Under the pieces are notes generated by a model that saw only the letters and a program-made list of their open reading frames with translations, did no database searches and was not told the DNA's origin. DNA of 33,455 nucleotides from contig NZ_JAMOKO010000020.1 of the NCBI RefSeq assembly GCF_023656745.1, positions 1-33,455 of the forward strand, written 5' to 3'. Position 1 is the first letter of the stretch. Each line of letters begins with the position of its first letter. Shown here piece after piece: positions 6,724-15,298 of the stretch. Made by a program: the position numbers and the translations under genes. The stretch is from Collinsella sp. BG-O-102. GTDB taxonomy: Bacteria > Actinomycetota > Coriobacteriia > Coriobacteriales > Coriobacteriaceae.

Positions 6724-7821
6724 CTAAAGCTGTCCGGCGTCCTCGAGGAGGGCGTCCCAGATGGCGAGCGCCGCGGCTGCTTCGGCTACGGGGACGGCTC
6801 GGGGGACGATGCAGGGATCGTGACGACCGTGGACCGAGAGCTCGGCATTTTCCATGGCGTCCATGTCTACGGTCTGCTGCTCGCGGCCAATTGAGGGCGT
6901 CGGCTTTACGGCCATGCGCCACATGACGGGCGCGCCGGTCGAAATACCGCCCAGGATGCCGCCGGCGTTGTTGGATTCAACCTCGATCTCGCCCGACTCT
7001 GCATCGATGCGATACGGATCGTTGTTTTCGCTGCCGCGCATGGCGGCCACGGCAAAGCCCATGCCAAACTCCACGCCCTTTACGGCGGGAATGCCAAACG
7101 CGATTTGCGCGATGCGGTTCTCGATGCCGTCGAACATGGGGTCGCCGATGCCCGCGGGAAGCCCGTAAATGCCGCACTCCACGATGCCGCCGATGCTGTC
7201 GAGTTCGTCGCGCGCGGCTAGGATCTCCTCGCGCATGCGGCCGGCTGCGGCGGCGTCAATGCACGGCAGATCGTTCGTAAGGATCGCCTTGCGGTCGGCC
7301 TCGCGATAGACCATATCGTCCATCGGCAGGTCGGAGATGCCGCCGATCTGCGCGACGTGCGCCATGACCTGAATGCCGCGGGCCTCGAGCGCCTGCAGCG
7401 CGATCCCGCCGGCGATGCATAGAGGGGCCGTCAGACGGCCGGAGAAGTGCCCACCGCCCGCGACGTCGTGCATGTTGTGGTACTTCAAGCGCGCAGGGAA
7501 GTCCGCATGTCCCGGACGGGGCTTGCGGCGCAGCTCGGAGTAATCCTTGGAGCGCGTGTTGGTGTTCTCGATAATCGCGGCGATGGGCGCGCCGGTGGTA
7601 TGTCCATCAACCACACCGGCGATGATATGCGCGGCGTCGGCCTCGCGACGTTTGGTCGCGGTCTCGTCGCGACCGGGGGCGCGACGGTCGAGGAAGGCCT
7701 GCAGCTGCTCCTGGTCCACGGCGATACCTGCCGGAATGCCATCGAGCGAGCAGCCGATAGCGGGGGAGTGCGACTGGCCGAAGATGCTTAAGTGCAAGAC
7801 GTTGCCAAAGGTCGAGGACAT
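6724..7821 (-). CDS. aroC: Chorismate synthase
   Basis: A 365-residue protein, standard length. It carries the N-terminal GQSHSPAIGCSLDGIPAG, the RKPRPGHADF motif and the glycine-rich VAGGGHFSGRLTAP typical of the family, which removes phosphate from EPSP to give chorismate using reduced FMN without net redox change. The N-terminal His of GQSHS and the later His near SVHGRHDPCIVPRAVP are the usual catalytic pair. One base separates it from the aroA stop, so it is translationally coupled. Downstream lies the repeat pair before pheA, the largest break in the operon. Confidence 0.95.
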   Translation of the reverse strand: MSSTFGNVLHLSIFGQSHSPAIGCSLDGIPAGIAVDQEQLQAFLDRRAPGRDETATKRREADAAHIIAGVVDGHTTGAPIAAIIENTNTRSKDYSELRRKPRPGHADFPARLKYHNMHDVAGGGHFSGRLTAPLCIAGGIALQALEARGIQVMAHVAQIGGISDLPMDDMVYREADRKAILTNDLPCIDAAAAGRMREEILAARDELDSIGGIVECGIYGLPAGIGDPMFDGIENRIAQIAFGIPAVKGVEFGMGFAVAAMRGSENNDPYRIDAESGEIEVESNNAGGILGGISTGAPVMWRMAVKPTPSIGREQQTVDMDAMENAELSVHGRHDPCIVPRAVPVAEAAAALAIWDALLEDAGQL

Positions 7822-7822
7822 G

Positions 7823-9142
7823 CTATTCCTCCTCGAGCGTGACCTTGCCGCCCAGTAGGCAGTAGTGGTCGAAGAAATCGGGATAGGACTTGTTGACGGC
7901 CTCGGCGCCGTGGATCACGACCTCGCCGGTGGCGCGGCTCGCGGCGATGGCGGCCATCATGGCGATGCGGTGGTCGTTGTGCGAATCGACCTCGCCGCCG
8001 GTGAAGGCATCGACACCCTTGATGATGAGGTCATCGCCGGCAATGCGCACCTGCGCGCCCAGCGCGGTGAGTTCGCGGGTGGTGGTGACCAGGCGGTCGG
8101 ATTCCTTGATGCGCAGACGGGCGCAATCGCGGATAAAGGTGCGGCCCTGTGCCAGCGAGGCCACGGCCGAGATAACAGGCACCAGGTCGGGAATGTCGTG
8201 GGCACTCATCTCAAAGCCGGCAAGTTTGTCGGATTGCACGGTGGCGGCGTTGGTGGAGCGCACGATGCGGGCGCCAAAGCGCGAAAGCGCGGCAAGCACG
8301 TTGCGGTCGCCCTGTGCGGAGCTCAGCGACACGCCCTCGACGGTGATGGGGTCGGTGCCGATGGCGCCGGCGCACAGCCAAAAGGCGGCGTTGGACCAGT
8401 CGCCCTCGACGGCTACGCTGCCGGGCGTGCGGTACGAGCCGCTGTTTACGCGGAAGTTCGTGACCTCGGGCTGGCCGTCCTTGGCCGGAATGCGCTCGAC
8501 GTTGACCTCGACGCCAAAGGCCTTCATGGCCTGGATCGTCAGGTTGATGTAGGGACGGCTCTCAATGAGGCCGGTCACCTGCACGCAGGAGGGCTGGGCG
8601 AGCAACGGGGCTGCCAGCAGCAGGCCCGAGATGTACTGCGAGCTCACGTTGCCCGGCAGCACAAAGGTGCCCGGGCGCATGCGTCCGCTCGTCTTGAGCG
8701 GAAAACCGCCCAGGCCCTGCAGGTCGCAGCCGGCGGCGATAATCTCGTCCGAGAGCGGAGAGAGCGGGCGGGCGCCCAGACGACCCTGGCCCACAAAGGT
8801 GGCCTCTGCGCCTAACGCGCAGGCGACGGGCAGCATAAAACGCAGCGTGGAGCCGCTCTCGCCGCAGTCGAGCGTGCCGCCTGCAAGTGCTTTGAGCAGG
8901 CCAAACTCAATACTCTTCATGGTGGGGTGGACCTGGAAGCCGTCCTCGACGGTCTCAATGCGAGCACCCAGGGCCGTAAGGCAACGCACCGTAGCCTCGA
9001 TGTCGGCGCAGGTGGTGTTACAGGTGACGTGTGTCTCGCCGTTGGCAAGCGCAGCGCAGATGATCAGGCGATGCGCCATCGACTTGGACGCGATGGCGGG
9101 AACGGTGCCCTTGAGCGGGGACGGGGTGATGCGGGCTAGCAT
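7823..9142 (-). CDS. aroA: 3-phosphoshikimate 1-carboxyvinyltransferase (EPSP synthase)
   Basis: A 439-residue enzyme joining shikimate-3-phosphate and PEP. Seen motifs: ASKSMAHRLIICAALANG at the N-terminus, CGESGSTLRFMLPVACALG (the PEP-loop equivalent, with SGST where class I enzymes have AGT), GDWSNAAFWLCAGA, DIPDLVPVIS with the catalytic Asp, RLRIKESDRL and HNDHRIAMM. ATG 9142 is chosen because it has GGGAG upstream and starts inside the end of aroB, sharing seven bases. The frame remains open to 9223, but that part overlaps aroB too deeply. Confidence 0.94.
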   Translation of the reverse strand: MLARITPSPLKGTVPAIASKSMAHRLIICAALANGETHVTCNTTCADIEATVRCLTALGARIETVEDGFQVHPTMKSIEFGLLKALAGGTLDCGESGSTLRFMLPVACALGAEATFVGQGRLGARPLSPLSDEIIAAGCDLQGLGGFPLKTSGRMRPGTFVLPGNVSSQYISGLLLAAPLLAQPSCVQVTGLIESRPYINLTIQAMKAFGVEVNVERIPAKDGQPEVTNFRVNSGSYRTPGSVAVEGDWSNAAFWLCAGAIGTDPITVEGVSLSSAQGDRNVLAALSRFGARIVRSTNAATVQSDKLAGFEMSAHDIPDLVPVISAVASLAQGRTFIRDCARLRIKESDRLVTTTRELTALGAQVRIAGDDLIIKGVDAFTGGEVDSHNDHRIAMMAAIAASRATGEVVIHGAEAVNKSYPDFFDHYCLLGGKVTLEEE

Positions 9143-10242
9143 GCGGATGCGTCTCCCTTCTGGCCGAGGCCCTCGGCAATGAGTTCGCGGAAAGTGGAAA
9201 GCGGCGTGCGGTCGATGCTGCAACGGCCAATGTCGTGCGGAATTACCAGGTCGATAGTGTCACCGGCGCGCTTTTTGTCGTGGAGCGCCTCGGCAAAGAC
9301 GGCATCGGCGGAAAGCTCGCAGCGGGTCTTGAGGCCGTGGCGGGCGCAGAGTTCCTCAATACGACCGGGCAGTGCAGCATCGCAGACGCCGTGCAGGGCC
9401 GCGGCGCGCGTGATGATGCCCATGCCGATCGACACGCAGTTGCCGTGTCCAAGCTCAAAGTGCTCGCAGGCCTCGACGGCGTGTCCGGCGCTGTGTCCAA
9501 AGTTAAGGAGCTTTCGCTGGTTGGTCTCGCGCTCGTCGGCGACGACCACGGCGCGCTTGATGTCGATATTGCGGGCGATGATGAGCGCTACGCGGGCTAC
9601 ATCGCGGTTGAGCAGCTCCAGCGTGAGCGGGGTCTTCTCCAGCTCGGCGAAAAGCTCTGGGTCGGCGATCACGGCGTGCTTGACGACCTCGCCGCAGCCG
9701 TCGGCGAACTGCTCGGGCGTAAGGGTGGCCAGGCACCCCACGTCGGCGATAACCACATTCGGCTGCCAAAAGGCGCCGGCCAGGTTCTTGCCGGCAGCCA
9801 GGTCGATGGCGGTCTTGCCGCCCACCGACGAATCCACCATGGCGAGCAGACTCGTGGGGATCTGCACAAACTTGCAGCCACGCATGTAGGTGGCGGCCAC
9901 AAAGCCCGCCACGTCGCCCACGACGCCGCCGCCGAGTGCCACGATCACGTCGGAGCGCGAAAGCTCGTGCTCGGCCACAAACTCCAAAATGGCAACGTAG
10001 GTCTCGGCGCGCTTGTGTGCCTCACCGGCCTCGAAGGTGCAGATACTCACTTCGTAGCCTGATGCCTCCAGGCTCTGCTTAACGGGCATCTGGTAGAGCG
10101 GGCCTACGTTGGTGTCCGTCACGATGACGGCCTTGGTGCCGCCGGCAGTGGCGCGCACGAGCGGTCCCGCCTGCTCCAGCAAAAACGTGCCAACATGCAC
10201 CTGGTAGGGGCGTGCGGTGTCGATATCGATGGTAATCGCCAT
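9136..10242 (-). CDS. aroB: 3-dehydroquinate synthase
   Basis: A 368-residue NAD- and metal-dependent enzyme converting DAHP to 3-dehydroquinate, step two. Clear signatures: ALGGGVVGDVAGFVAATYMR and IPTSLLAMVDSSVGGKTAID, then ADGCGEVVKHA with a metal-binding Glu and KLLNFGHSAGHAVE with a metal-binding His. ATG 10242 has AAAGGA upstream. The 36-bp gap to tyrA is the largest in the operon that does not contain a repeat. The stop codon overlaps the aroA start region. Confidence 0.95.
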   Translation of the reverse strand: MAITIDIDTARPYQVHVGTFLLEQAGPLVRATAGGTKAVIVTDTNVGPLYQMPVKQSLEASGYEVSICTFEAGEAHKRAETYVAILEFVAEHELSRSDVIVALGGGVVGDVAGFVAATYMRGCKFVQIPTSLLAMVDSSVGGKTAIDLAAGKNLAGAFWQPNVVIADVGCLATLTPEQFADGCGEVVKHAVIADPELFAELEKTPLTLELLNRDVARVALIIARNIDIKRAVVVADERETNQRKLLNFGHSAGHAVEACEHFELGHGNCVSIGMGIITRAAALHGVCDAALPGRIEELCARHGLKTRCELSADAVFAEALHDKKRAGDTIDLVIPHDIGRCSIDRTPLSTFRELIAEGLGQKGDASAC

Positions 10243-10278
10243 AAGCTATGGTCCTTTCGACCTGGCGTGATAGGTGGT

Positions 10279-11193
10279 CTAGTGGGAGGCCTCGTCGTCG
10301 AGTGCGCGCTTAATGCGGTCGCCCTCGGCAAGGAGATTCTCCAGATAGCGCTGGTCGCGGTCCTTGAGCGCACGGCTGTAGGCGCCGAGCGAGTCGATCA
10401 GGTGGTCGATCTCGAAGGCAAGCGCGTCGGCGTCGTCGATCATGAGCTCGGACCACATTTGCGGGTTGAGGTGCGCCACGCGGGTGAGATCGCGGTAGCT
10501 ACCGGCCGAAAAGCCGTGGTGGACCTGGGCGGTCGGGCTCTTTACGTAGGCGTTGGACACCACGTGCGCAAGCTGGCTCGTGAAGGCGATGACGCGGTCG
10601 TGCTCGGCGGCGCTGGTCACGCTGAACTTGCCAAAGCCCAAGGGGCGCACCATCTCGCGCACCTGCCCCAAGAGCTCCAGTTTGAGCGCATCGTCCACCG
10701 CGGGTGGCACGAGCACGAGCGGGGCGCCCTGGAACAGGTCGGCGCGGGAGTGCGCGTAGCCCGAGAACTGGGTGCCCGCCATGGGGTGCGCACCCACAAA
10801 GTAAAAGCCGTGCTCGCGGGCAAGCTCAAAGGCGCGCTCGCACACGATGCCCTTGACGCCCACCGTGTCGATCACCACGGGGCCCATGATGGCCTCGGTG
10901 TCGGTGGCGTCGGCGAGTGCCCGGGCATGCGCCTCGAGCCACTCGATGCAGGCCTCGGGGTAGCAGGCAAGGACGATGATGTCGCATTCGCCGAGTGTCT
11001 CGTCGTTGAGCTCTCCGGCGACAGTGCCCATGCTGGCGGCCGTCATGACATCATCATCGGGGTCCCAGGCCAGCACGCGAACGCCCGCCTGCGCATAGCC
11101 GCGGGCAAAGCTGCCGCCGATGAGGCCCAGGCCCACGATGCCCGCGCATTTGGGACCGCCCTGGTTAACGCGCGCGTTTCTCACCGTACCCAT
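10279..11193 (-). CDS. tyrA: Prephenate dehydrogenase (tyrosine branch)
   Basis: A 304-residue protein. The NAD-binding loop is GIVGLGLIGGSFA near residue 20, followed by FVGAHPMAGTQFSGY (substrate His/Gly region) and AFTSQLAHVVS. The family oxidatively decarboxylates prephenate to 4-hydroxyphenylpyruvate; some members prefer arogenate and sequence reading cannot decide. No ACT domain is attached, so any tyrosine feedback would act on the catalytic part or elsewhere. ATG 11193 lies three bases after the aroF stop with GGAG seven bases upstream. The aminotransferase that would finish Phe and Tyr is not in this window. Confidence 0.92.
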   Translation of the reverse strand: MGTVRNARVNQGGPKCAGIVGLGLIGGSFARGYAQAGVRVLAWDPDDDVMTAASMGTVAGELNDETLGECDIIVLACYPEACIEWLEAHARALADATDTEAIMGPVVIDTVGVKGIVCERAFELAREHGFYFVGAHPMAGTQFSGYAHSRADLFQGAPLVLVPPAVDDALKLELLGQVREMVRPLGFGKFSVTSAAEHDRVIAFTSQLAHVVSNAYVKSPTAQVHHGFSAGSYRDLTRVAHLNPQMWSELMIDDADALAFEIDHLIDSLGAYSRALKDRDQRYLENLLAEGDRIKRALDDEASH

Positions 11194-11196
11194 GGG

Positions 11197-12219
11197 CTAC
11201 TCCATGGTCTCTTGGCAGACGACCTCGCGGATGGCGCGAATGCGGCGCATGGTGTCGTCGAACTGGTCGGGGGTGAGGGCCTGAGCGCCGTCGGACCATG
11301 CGCGGCTGGGCTCGTCGTGGACCTCGATCTCCAGGCCGTTGGCGCCGCAGGCGGTCGCGGCGAGCGCCATGGGCTCAACGTAGCGGGTGTAGCCGGTGGC
11401 GTGGCTGGGGTCGGCAACGACAGGCAGGTGCGACAGGTGGTGCAGCACCGGCACGGCGTTGAGATCGAAGGTGTTACGGGTGCGGGTTTCGAAGGTGCGG
11501 ATGCCGCGCTCGCACAGGATGACGTTGTCGTTGCCCTCGCTCATGATGTACTCGGCGGCCATGAGCAGCTCATCGATCGTGCCGGACATGCCGCGCTTGA
11601 GCAGGATCGGGGTCTGGGTCTTGCCGACCTCCTTGAGCAGGGGGAAGTTCTGGGCGTTGCGGGCGCCGATCTGCATGACGTCGATCTTCTTGTCCAAGAA
11701 GACCTGCACGTCGCGTGGGTCCATGATCTCGGTGACGATCGGCATGTCGAGCTCGGCAGACGCCTCGCACAGCAGGTCGAGGCCGGCGGGGCCCATGCCC
11801 TGGTAGGCGTAGGGGGAGGTGCGGGGCTTGTAGGCACCGCCGCGCAGCATCGTGGCGCCGGCGGCCTTTACGCGGCGTGCGATGCGGATGAGGTTCTCGC
11901 CCTCGACGGAGCAGGGGCCGGCGATGACTTGGAACTGGTCGCCGCCGATTTTGACGCCGTGGCCGCAGTCGATGACGGAGTCCTCGGGGTGGAACTTGCG
12001 ATTTGCGCGCTTGAACGGCTCGGAGACGCGCTGCACGCGCTCGACGACATCCATGGACTCGAGCAGGAACGGGTCGATCTTGGTCGTATCGCCCACCAGG
12101 CCGATGATCGTCTCGTTCTCGCCGCGCGAGACATCGGTCTTCAGCCCCTTTTTCTCAATCCAGCTGACGATATGGCTTACGGCATCGTCGCTGGCGCTCT
12201 GCTTTAAAATTGCAATCAT
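11197..12219 (-). CDS. aroF: 3-deoxy-7-phosphoheptulonate (DAHP) synthase, type I-beta, with N-terminal regulatory domain
   Basis: A 340-residue first enzyme of the pathway, condensing PEP and erythrose-4-phosphate. Residues 1 to about 70 look like the ferredoxin-like (ACT-type) regulatory domain of I-beta enzymes such as the Thermotoga one, suggesting control by Tyr or Phe. The barrel shows IAGPCSVEGENL, GGAYKPRTSPYAYQG, LLKRGMSGTIDE and the metal/substrate motif VADPSHATGY. ATG 12219 has AGAGG upstream. It heads the operon, so the flux-controlling step is the first gene transcribed. Chorismate mutase is not fused here; it sits in pheA. Confidence 0.94.
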   Translation of the reverse strand: MIAILKQSASDDAVSHIVSWIEKKGLKTDVSRGENETIIGLVGDTTKIDPFLLESMDVVERVQRVSEPFKRANRKFHPEDSVIDCGHGVKIGGDQFQVIAGPCSVEGENLIRIARRVKAAGATMLRGGAYKPRTSPYAYQGMGPAGLDLLCEASAELDMPIVTEIMDPRDVQVFLDKKIDVMQIGARNAQNFPLLKEVGKTQTPILLKRGMSGTIDELLMAAEYIMSEGNDNVILCERGIRTFETRTRNTFDLNAVPVLHHLSHLPVVADPSHATGYTRYVEPMALAATACGANGLEIEVHDEPSRAWSDGAQALTPDQFDDTMRRIRAIREVVCQETME

Positions 12220-12252
12220 GGTGTGCCTCTCACCTCGATGGATAACTTTTGC

Positions 12253-12277
12253 AAAAACGGCCCGCATCGCGAGCCGT
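12253..12277 (-). promoter_or_regulatory. Candidate attenuator hairpin in the aro operon leader
   Basis: On the minus strand ACGGCTCGC pairs with GCGGGCCGT (9 bp, one wobble) around a GAT loop, followed directly by TTTT. It lies 34 bp before the aroF ATG and downstream of any plausible promoter, so it would terminate or pause aro transcription early. No competing antiterminator stem or leader peptide rich in aromatic residues was found, so the control signal is unknown. Confidence 0.55.
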
Positions 12278-12298
12278 GTATATGGTGCATGTGAGTTT

Positions 12299-12327
12299 AT
12301 ACTATCTGACTCGCTTTTGCCTTCTAA
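12299..12327 (-). promoter_or_regulatory. Weak candidate promoter of the aro operon
   Basis: TTAGAA (12322-12327) and TAGTAT (12299-12304) on the minus strand are spaced 17 bp; TATAAA overlaps the second. Matches to consensus are poor, but position about 80 bp before aroF is sensible. Confidence 0.3.
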
Positions 12328-12380
12328 AGTGGGCCGTTGCGCCTCGTCTTCCTCGGAATTGCAAAGCTTTTTCTTTTATT

Positions 12381-12410
12381 TTGATAGCCCGTGGTGCACT
12401 TGGGTATAAT
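12381..12410 (+). promoter_or_regulatory. Promoter of tRNA-Arg(CCG)
   Basis: TTGATA (12381-12386), an 18-bp spacer and a perfect TATAAT (12405-12410) precede the tRNA by 11 bp, the expected distance for a start just before the mature 5' end. It may also supply the ATPase gene by read-through. Confidence 0.8.
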
Positions 12411-12421
12411 GCCAAACGTTG

Positions 12422-12498
12422 GCCCTATTAGCTCAGGGGATTAGAGCGTCTGCCTCCGGAGCAGAAGGCCGTTGGTTCGAATCCAACATGGGGCACCA
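12422..12498 (+). tRNA. tRNA-Arg (anticodon CCG)
   Basis: Acceptor arms GCCCTAT and ATGGGGC pair with one G-T wobble; the D arm reads AGCTCAGGGGATTAGAGC; anticodon stem TCTGC/GCAGA closes loop CTCCGGA; the T arm has GGTTCGAATCC. CCA is encoded. It reads CGG codons. Confidence 0.95.
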
Positions 12499-12509
12499 TC
12501 GAACGTAAG

Positions 12510-12543
12510 ACCGTCCGAACCTCGCATGGTCCGGGCGGTTTTT
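12510..12543 (+). terminator. Intrinsic terminator after tRNA-Arg(CCG)
   Basis: ACCGTCCGAACC pairs with GGTCCGGGCGGT (12 positions, one wobble, one A-C mismatch) around a six-base loop, then a T run. It ends only about 30 bp before the P-type ATPase start. Confidence 0.85.
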
Positions 12544-12574
12544 CTTATACCGACGCGACGTGATGGGACGTGGT

Positions 12575-15298
12575 ATGGCAGCAACGGATATCGAGCGCGG
12601 ACTCTCGACCGCCGAGGTCGAGGAGCGCATCGCCGCCGGTAAGATCAACCGCAACATGGAGCTCAAGACCAAGTCGGTCAAAGAGCTCATCATCGAGAAC
12701 CTCTGCACGCTGTTCAATTTGATCAACGTGATCTTGGCTTTCCTGGTCATTTTGACCGGTTCATTTAAGAACCTGACGTTCCTGTTTGTGGTGTTCCTCA
12801 ATACCGCTATTGGCGTCATTCAATCCATGCGGTCCAAGAAGATGGTCGATAAGCTCACGCTGCTGACCTCTAAGAAGGCCATCGCGGTGCGCGACGGTGC
12901 CGAGGTGGAGCTCGACTTGGACCAGATCGTGCTCGACGACATCATCCGCCTGGGGCGCGGCGACCAGATTCCCGCTGACGCCGTGGTGGTTTCGGGCGAG
13001 GCGCTCGTGAACGAGAGCTTGCTGACGGGCGAGAGCGACCTTATTAAGAAACAGCCCGGTTCCGAGCTCATGAGCGGCAGCTTTATCGACTCGGGCCTGC
13101 TGCGCGCCCGCGTGATCCATGTCGGCGCCGACAACTACGTGGCTAAAATTAATAACGAGGCGAAGTACGTCAAAAAGGTCAATTCCGAGATCATGAACGC
13201 GCTTAACGCCATCGTGCGCTTTGCGAGCATCATCATGATCCCGCTCGGTTTGGCGTTGTTTGCCTCGAGTGTGAGCGAGCTGTGGGATGCCGCGGGAACC
13301 CCGGGCGATAGTGCGCTTTCATGGTGCTTCTCCGAGCTGTTGGCTGGTCATGTGCCTTCGTCGGCGCTGCTGTCCACGGTGGGCGCCCTGCTGGGCATGA
13401 TCCCGCAAGGCCTGGTGCTGCTGACCTCGTCGGTGCTCGCCATCGCCACGGTGCGCCTGGCCCGCCGCAAGGTGCTGGCGCAGCAGCTCTACTGCATCGA
13501 GACGCTCGCTCGCGTCGACGTACTGTGCCTGGACAAGACGGGCACCATTACCTCGGGTCGTATGGAGGTCGAGGGCACCTACCCGCTGCCTGTTGAGGGT
13601 GTTGGCTTTGGCGTGGACTCGGACGAGGCGGCTGTTCCCGTCGATACCACAGTGCTCGATTTTGCGCTGGCTAACGTGGCACGTGCGACCTCGGCCGATG
13701 CCAACGAGACATGCCAGGCGCTGCTCAACTATTACGCCGATCGCCCGGTCGAGGTGTCCGAGCCGCTGTCGGTCATTCCATTCTCGTCGTCTAAAAAATG
13801 GAGCGGCGCTTCGTTTGCGCAGGGCTCCTATGTGATGGGCGCCGCGCAGTTTGTGCTTTCGGAGCGTGTGTTTTCGCAGGTCGAGAACCGTGTCGCCGAG
13901 CTTGCCGATACCTGCCGCGTGCTCGTGGTGGCGCGCGTGGACGGCTTTACGCCCGATGGGGATATGGTGGGCGAGGCCGAGCCCGTGGGATTTGTGACCA
14001 TCCGCGACGAGATTCGTACCTCGGCGGCCGAGACCATCGGCTACTTTAACGAGCAGGGCGTGACCCTCAACGTGATCAGCGGCGACGACCCACGTACGGT
14101 GTCGTCGATCGCGCGCGTGGTGGGCGTGCCGGGGGCGGACGCTTATGTGGACGCCACGACGCTCGATACGCCGGCCAAGCTCGATGCCGCAGTGGACCGC
14201 TACCATGTCTTTGGTCGTGTGACCCCGCAGCAGAAGCGCGAGCTCGTGCAGGCGCTCAAGCGCCGCGAGCACACCGTGGCCATGACGGGCGACGGCGTCA
14301 ACGACGTGCTGGCGCTCAAGGAGGCCGACTGCTCCGTCGCCATGGCGGCCGGCTCCGATGCCGCGCGCAACGTGGCCGAGATCGTACTCGTCGACAACGA
14401 TTTTGCCTCGATGCCCGCCGTGGTGGCCGAGGGCCGTCGCTCCATCAACAACCTGCAGCGTTCGGCCTCACTGTTCCTGACCAAGACGCTGTTCTCGATG
14501 GGCCTGGCGGCGCTGTGTATCGCGCTGCCGCCGTACCCCTTCGAGCCCATCCAGATGACGCTCATTAACTTCTTCTGCATCGGCGCGCCGGGCTTTGTGT
14601 TGGGCCTGGAGCCCAACAATGCTCGTGTGAAGGGTGCGTTTTTGAGCAACGTACTCAAGCGTGCACTGCCGGCGTCGATTGCGGTCATTTTGGCTGCGGC
14701 GCTCGATATCTTTGTGGCGCGCGTGTTTGGCTTTAGCCAGCTCACGCTGTCTACGATGTGCCTGCTTACGTCGTGCGCGGCGAGCGTCAGCCTAATCTGG
14801 CGCATCTCGCAGCCTCTCACGCCCTTACGTGTGGTGCTCTTTGTGTTTGTAGTCGCCGGCATCCTGGTGGGCGTTATCGGATTCCCGGAGCTGCTGTCTA
14901 TTGCCAACCTGTCGATGGGCCAGATGGTTATCTTGGCTGTTATCGTGGTCTTTACCTGCTCGGTGTTCTTTAAGCTCGCCACGATGATGGATTCGCTCAA
15001 GCCGCGTCGTCGTCATGCCGCAACTGGTTTTGGCCGTGGTGTGCGCGTCCACCTGGGTCGCGGTGGCGGCAAGGTGAGCTCGACGGGTTCGACGGCCGAG
15101 CGTTTTGCCAAGCGCGTCGCCGCCGACATGGCGCAGCGCCGCGAAGATCGCACCGCTCGCGAGGCCGAGGCCCGTGCACTCGAGGGCGTGGCCCAGGCCC
15201 AGCCCAAGAAAAAGAGGAGTACCGGAGCCAAGCGCTCTCGCGTGACCAAGTCCGCCCAAGGCATCAAAGTCTCGATGCCAAGCAAAAAGAAGAAGTAA
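12575..15298 (+). CDS. P-type cation-transporting ATPase (CtpE-like, probable Ca2+), with long basic C-terminal tail
   Basis: About 907 residues. Landmarks: LLTGESD (TGES 151-154, actuator), GMIPQGLVLLTSSV in the ion-path helix, phosphorylated Asp320 in CLDKTGTITSG, a KWSGASF nucleotide-site motif and TGDGVND at 571-577, with about ten membrane helices. The IP(Q/E)GLVLLTS form and overall pattern match the CtpE branch, whose mycobacterial member is linked to calcium uptake; specificity here is inferred. After the last helix, residues from about 809 form a roughly 100-residue Lys/Arg/Ala-rich tail ending PSKKKK, not part of the usual fold. The start is uncertain: ATG 12563 and GTG 12560 are in frame and no ribosome site is strong. 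Confidence 0.88.
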   Translation: MAATDIERGLSTAEVEERIAAGKINRNMELKTKSVKELIIENLCTLFNLINVILAFLVILTGSFKNLTFLFVVFLNTAIGVIQSMRSKKMVDKLTLLTSKKAIAVRDGAEVELDLDQIVLDDIIRLGRGDQIPADAVVVSGEALVNESLLTGESDLIKKQPGSELMSGSFIDSGLLRARVIHVGADNYVAKINNEAKYVKKVNSEIMNALNAIVRFASIIMIPLGLALFASSVSELWDAAGTPGDSALSWCFSELLAGHVPSSALLSTVGALLGMIPQGLVLLTSSVLAIATVRLARRKVLAQQLYCIETLARVDVLCLDKTGTITSGRMEVEGTYPLPVEGVGFGVDSDEAAVPVDTTVLDFALANVARATSADANETCQALLNYYADRPVEVSEPLSVIPFSSSKKWSGASFAQGSYVMGAAQFVLSERVFSQVENRVAELADTCRVLVVARVDGFTPDGDMVGEAEPVGFVTIRDEIRTSAAETIGYFNEQGVTLNVISGDDPRTVSSIARVVGVPGADAYVDATTLDTPAKLDAAVDRYHVFGRVTPQQKRELVQALKRREHTVAMTGDGVNDVLALKEADCSVAMAAGSDAARNVAEIVLVDNDFASMPAVVAEGRRSINNLQRSASLFLTKTLFSMGLAALCIALPPYPFEPIQMTLINFFCIGAPGFVLGLEPNNARVKGAFLSNVLKRALPASIAVILAAALDIFVARVFGFSQLTLSTMCLLTSCAASVSLIWRISQPLTPLRVVLFVFVVAGILVGVIGFPELLSIANLSMGQMVILAVIVVFTCSVFFKLATMMDSLKPRRRHAATGFGRGVRVHLGRGGGKVSSTGSTAERFAKRVAADMAQRREDRTAREAEARALEGVAQAQPKKKRSTGAKRSRVTKSAQGIKVSMPSKKKK

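Noticed and set aside
10195-12207. A 670-codon open frame on the plus strand opposite aroB-tyrA-aroF
   Set aside because: It is the antisense shadow of three well-conserved genes in GC-rich DNA; the translation is Gly/Ala/His/Val-rich with no motifs.
12216-12290. A 24-codon ORF on the minus strand across the aro leader, its TGA overlapping the aroF ATG, considered as a leader peptide
   Set aside because: It has no ribosome site and only one Phe, with no Tyr or Trp run, so it does not look like an attenuation peptide.
12220-12421. T-box riboswitch upstream of the aro operon
   Set aside because: No T-box antiterminator consensus (AGGGTGGNACC) is present and the leader is too short.
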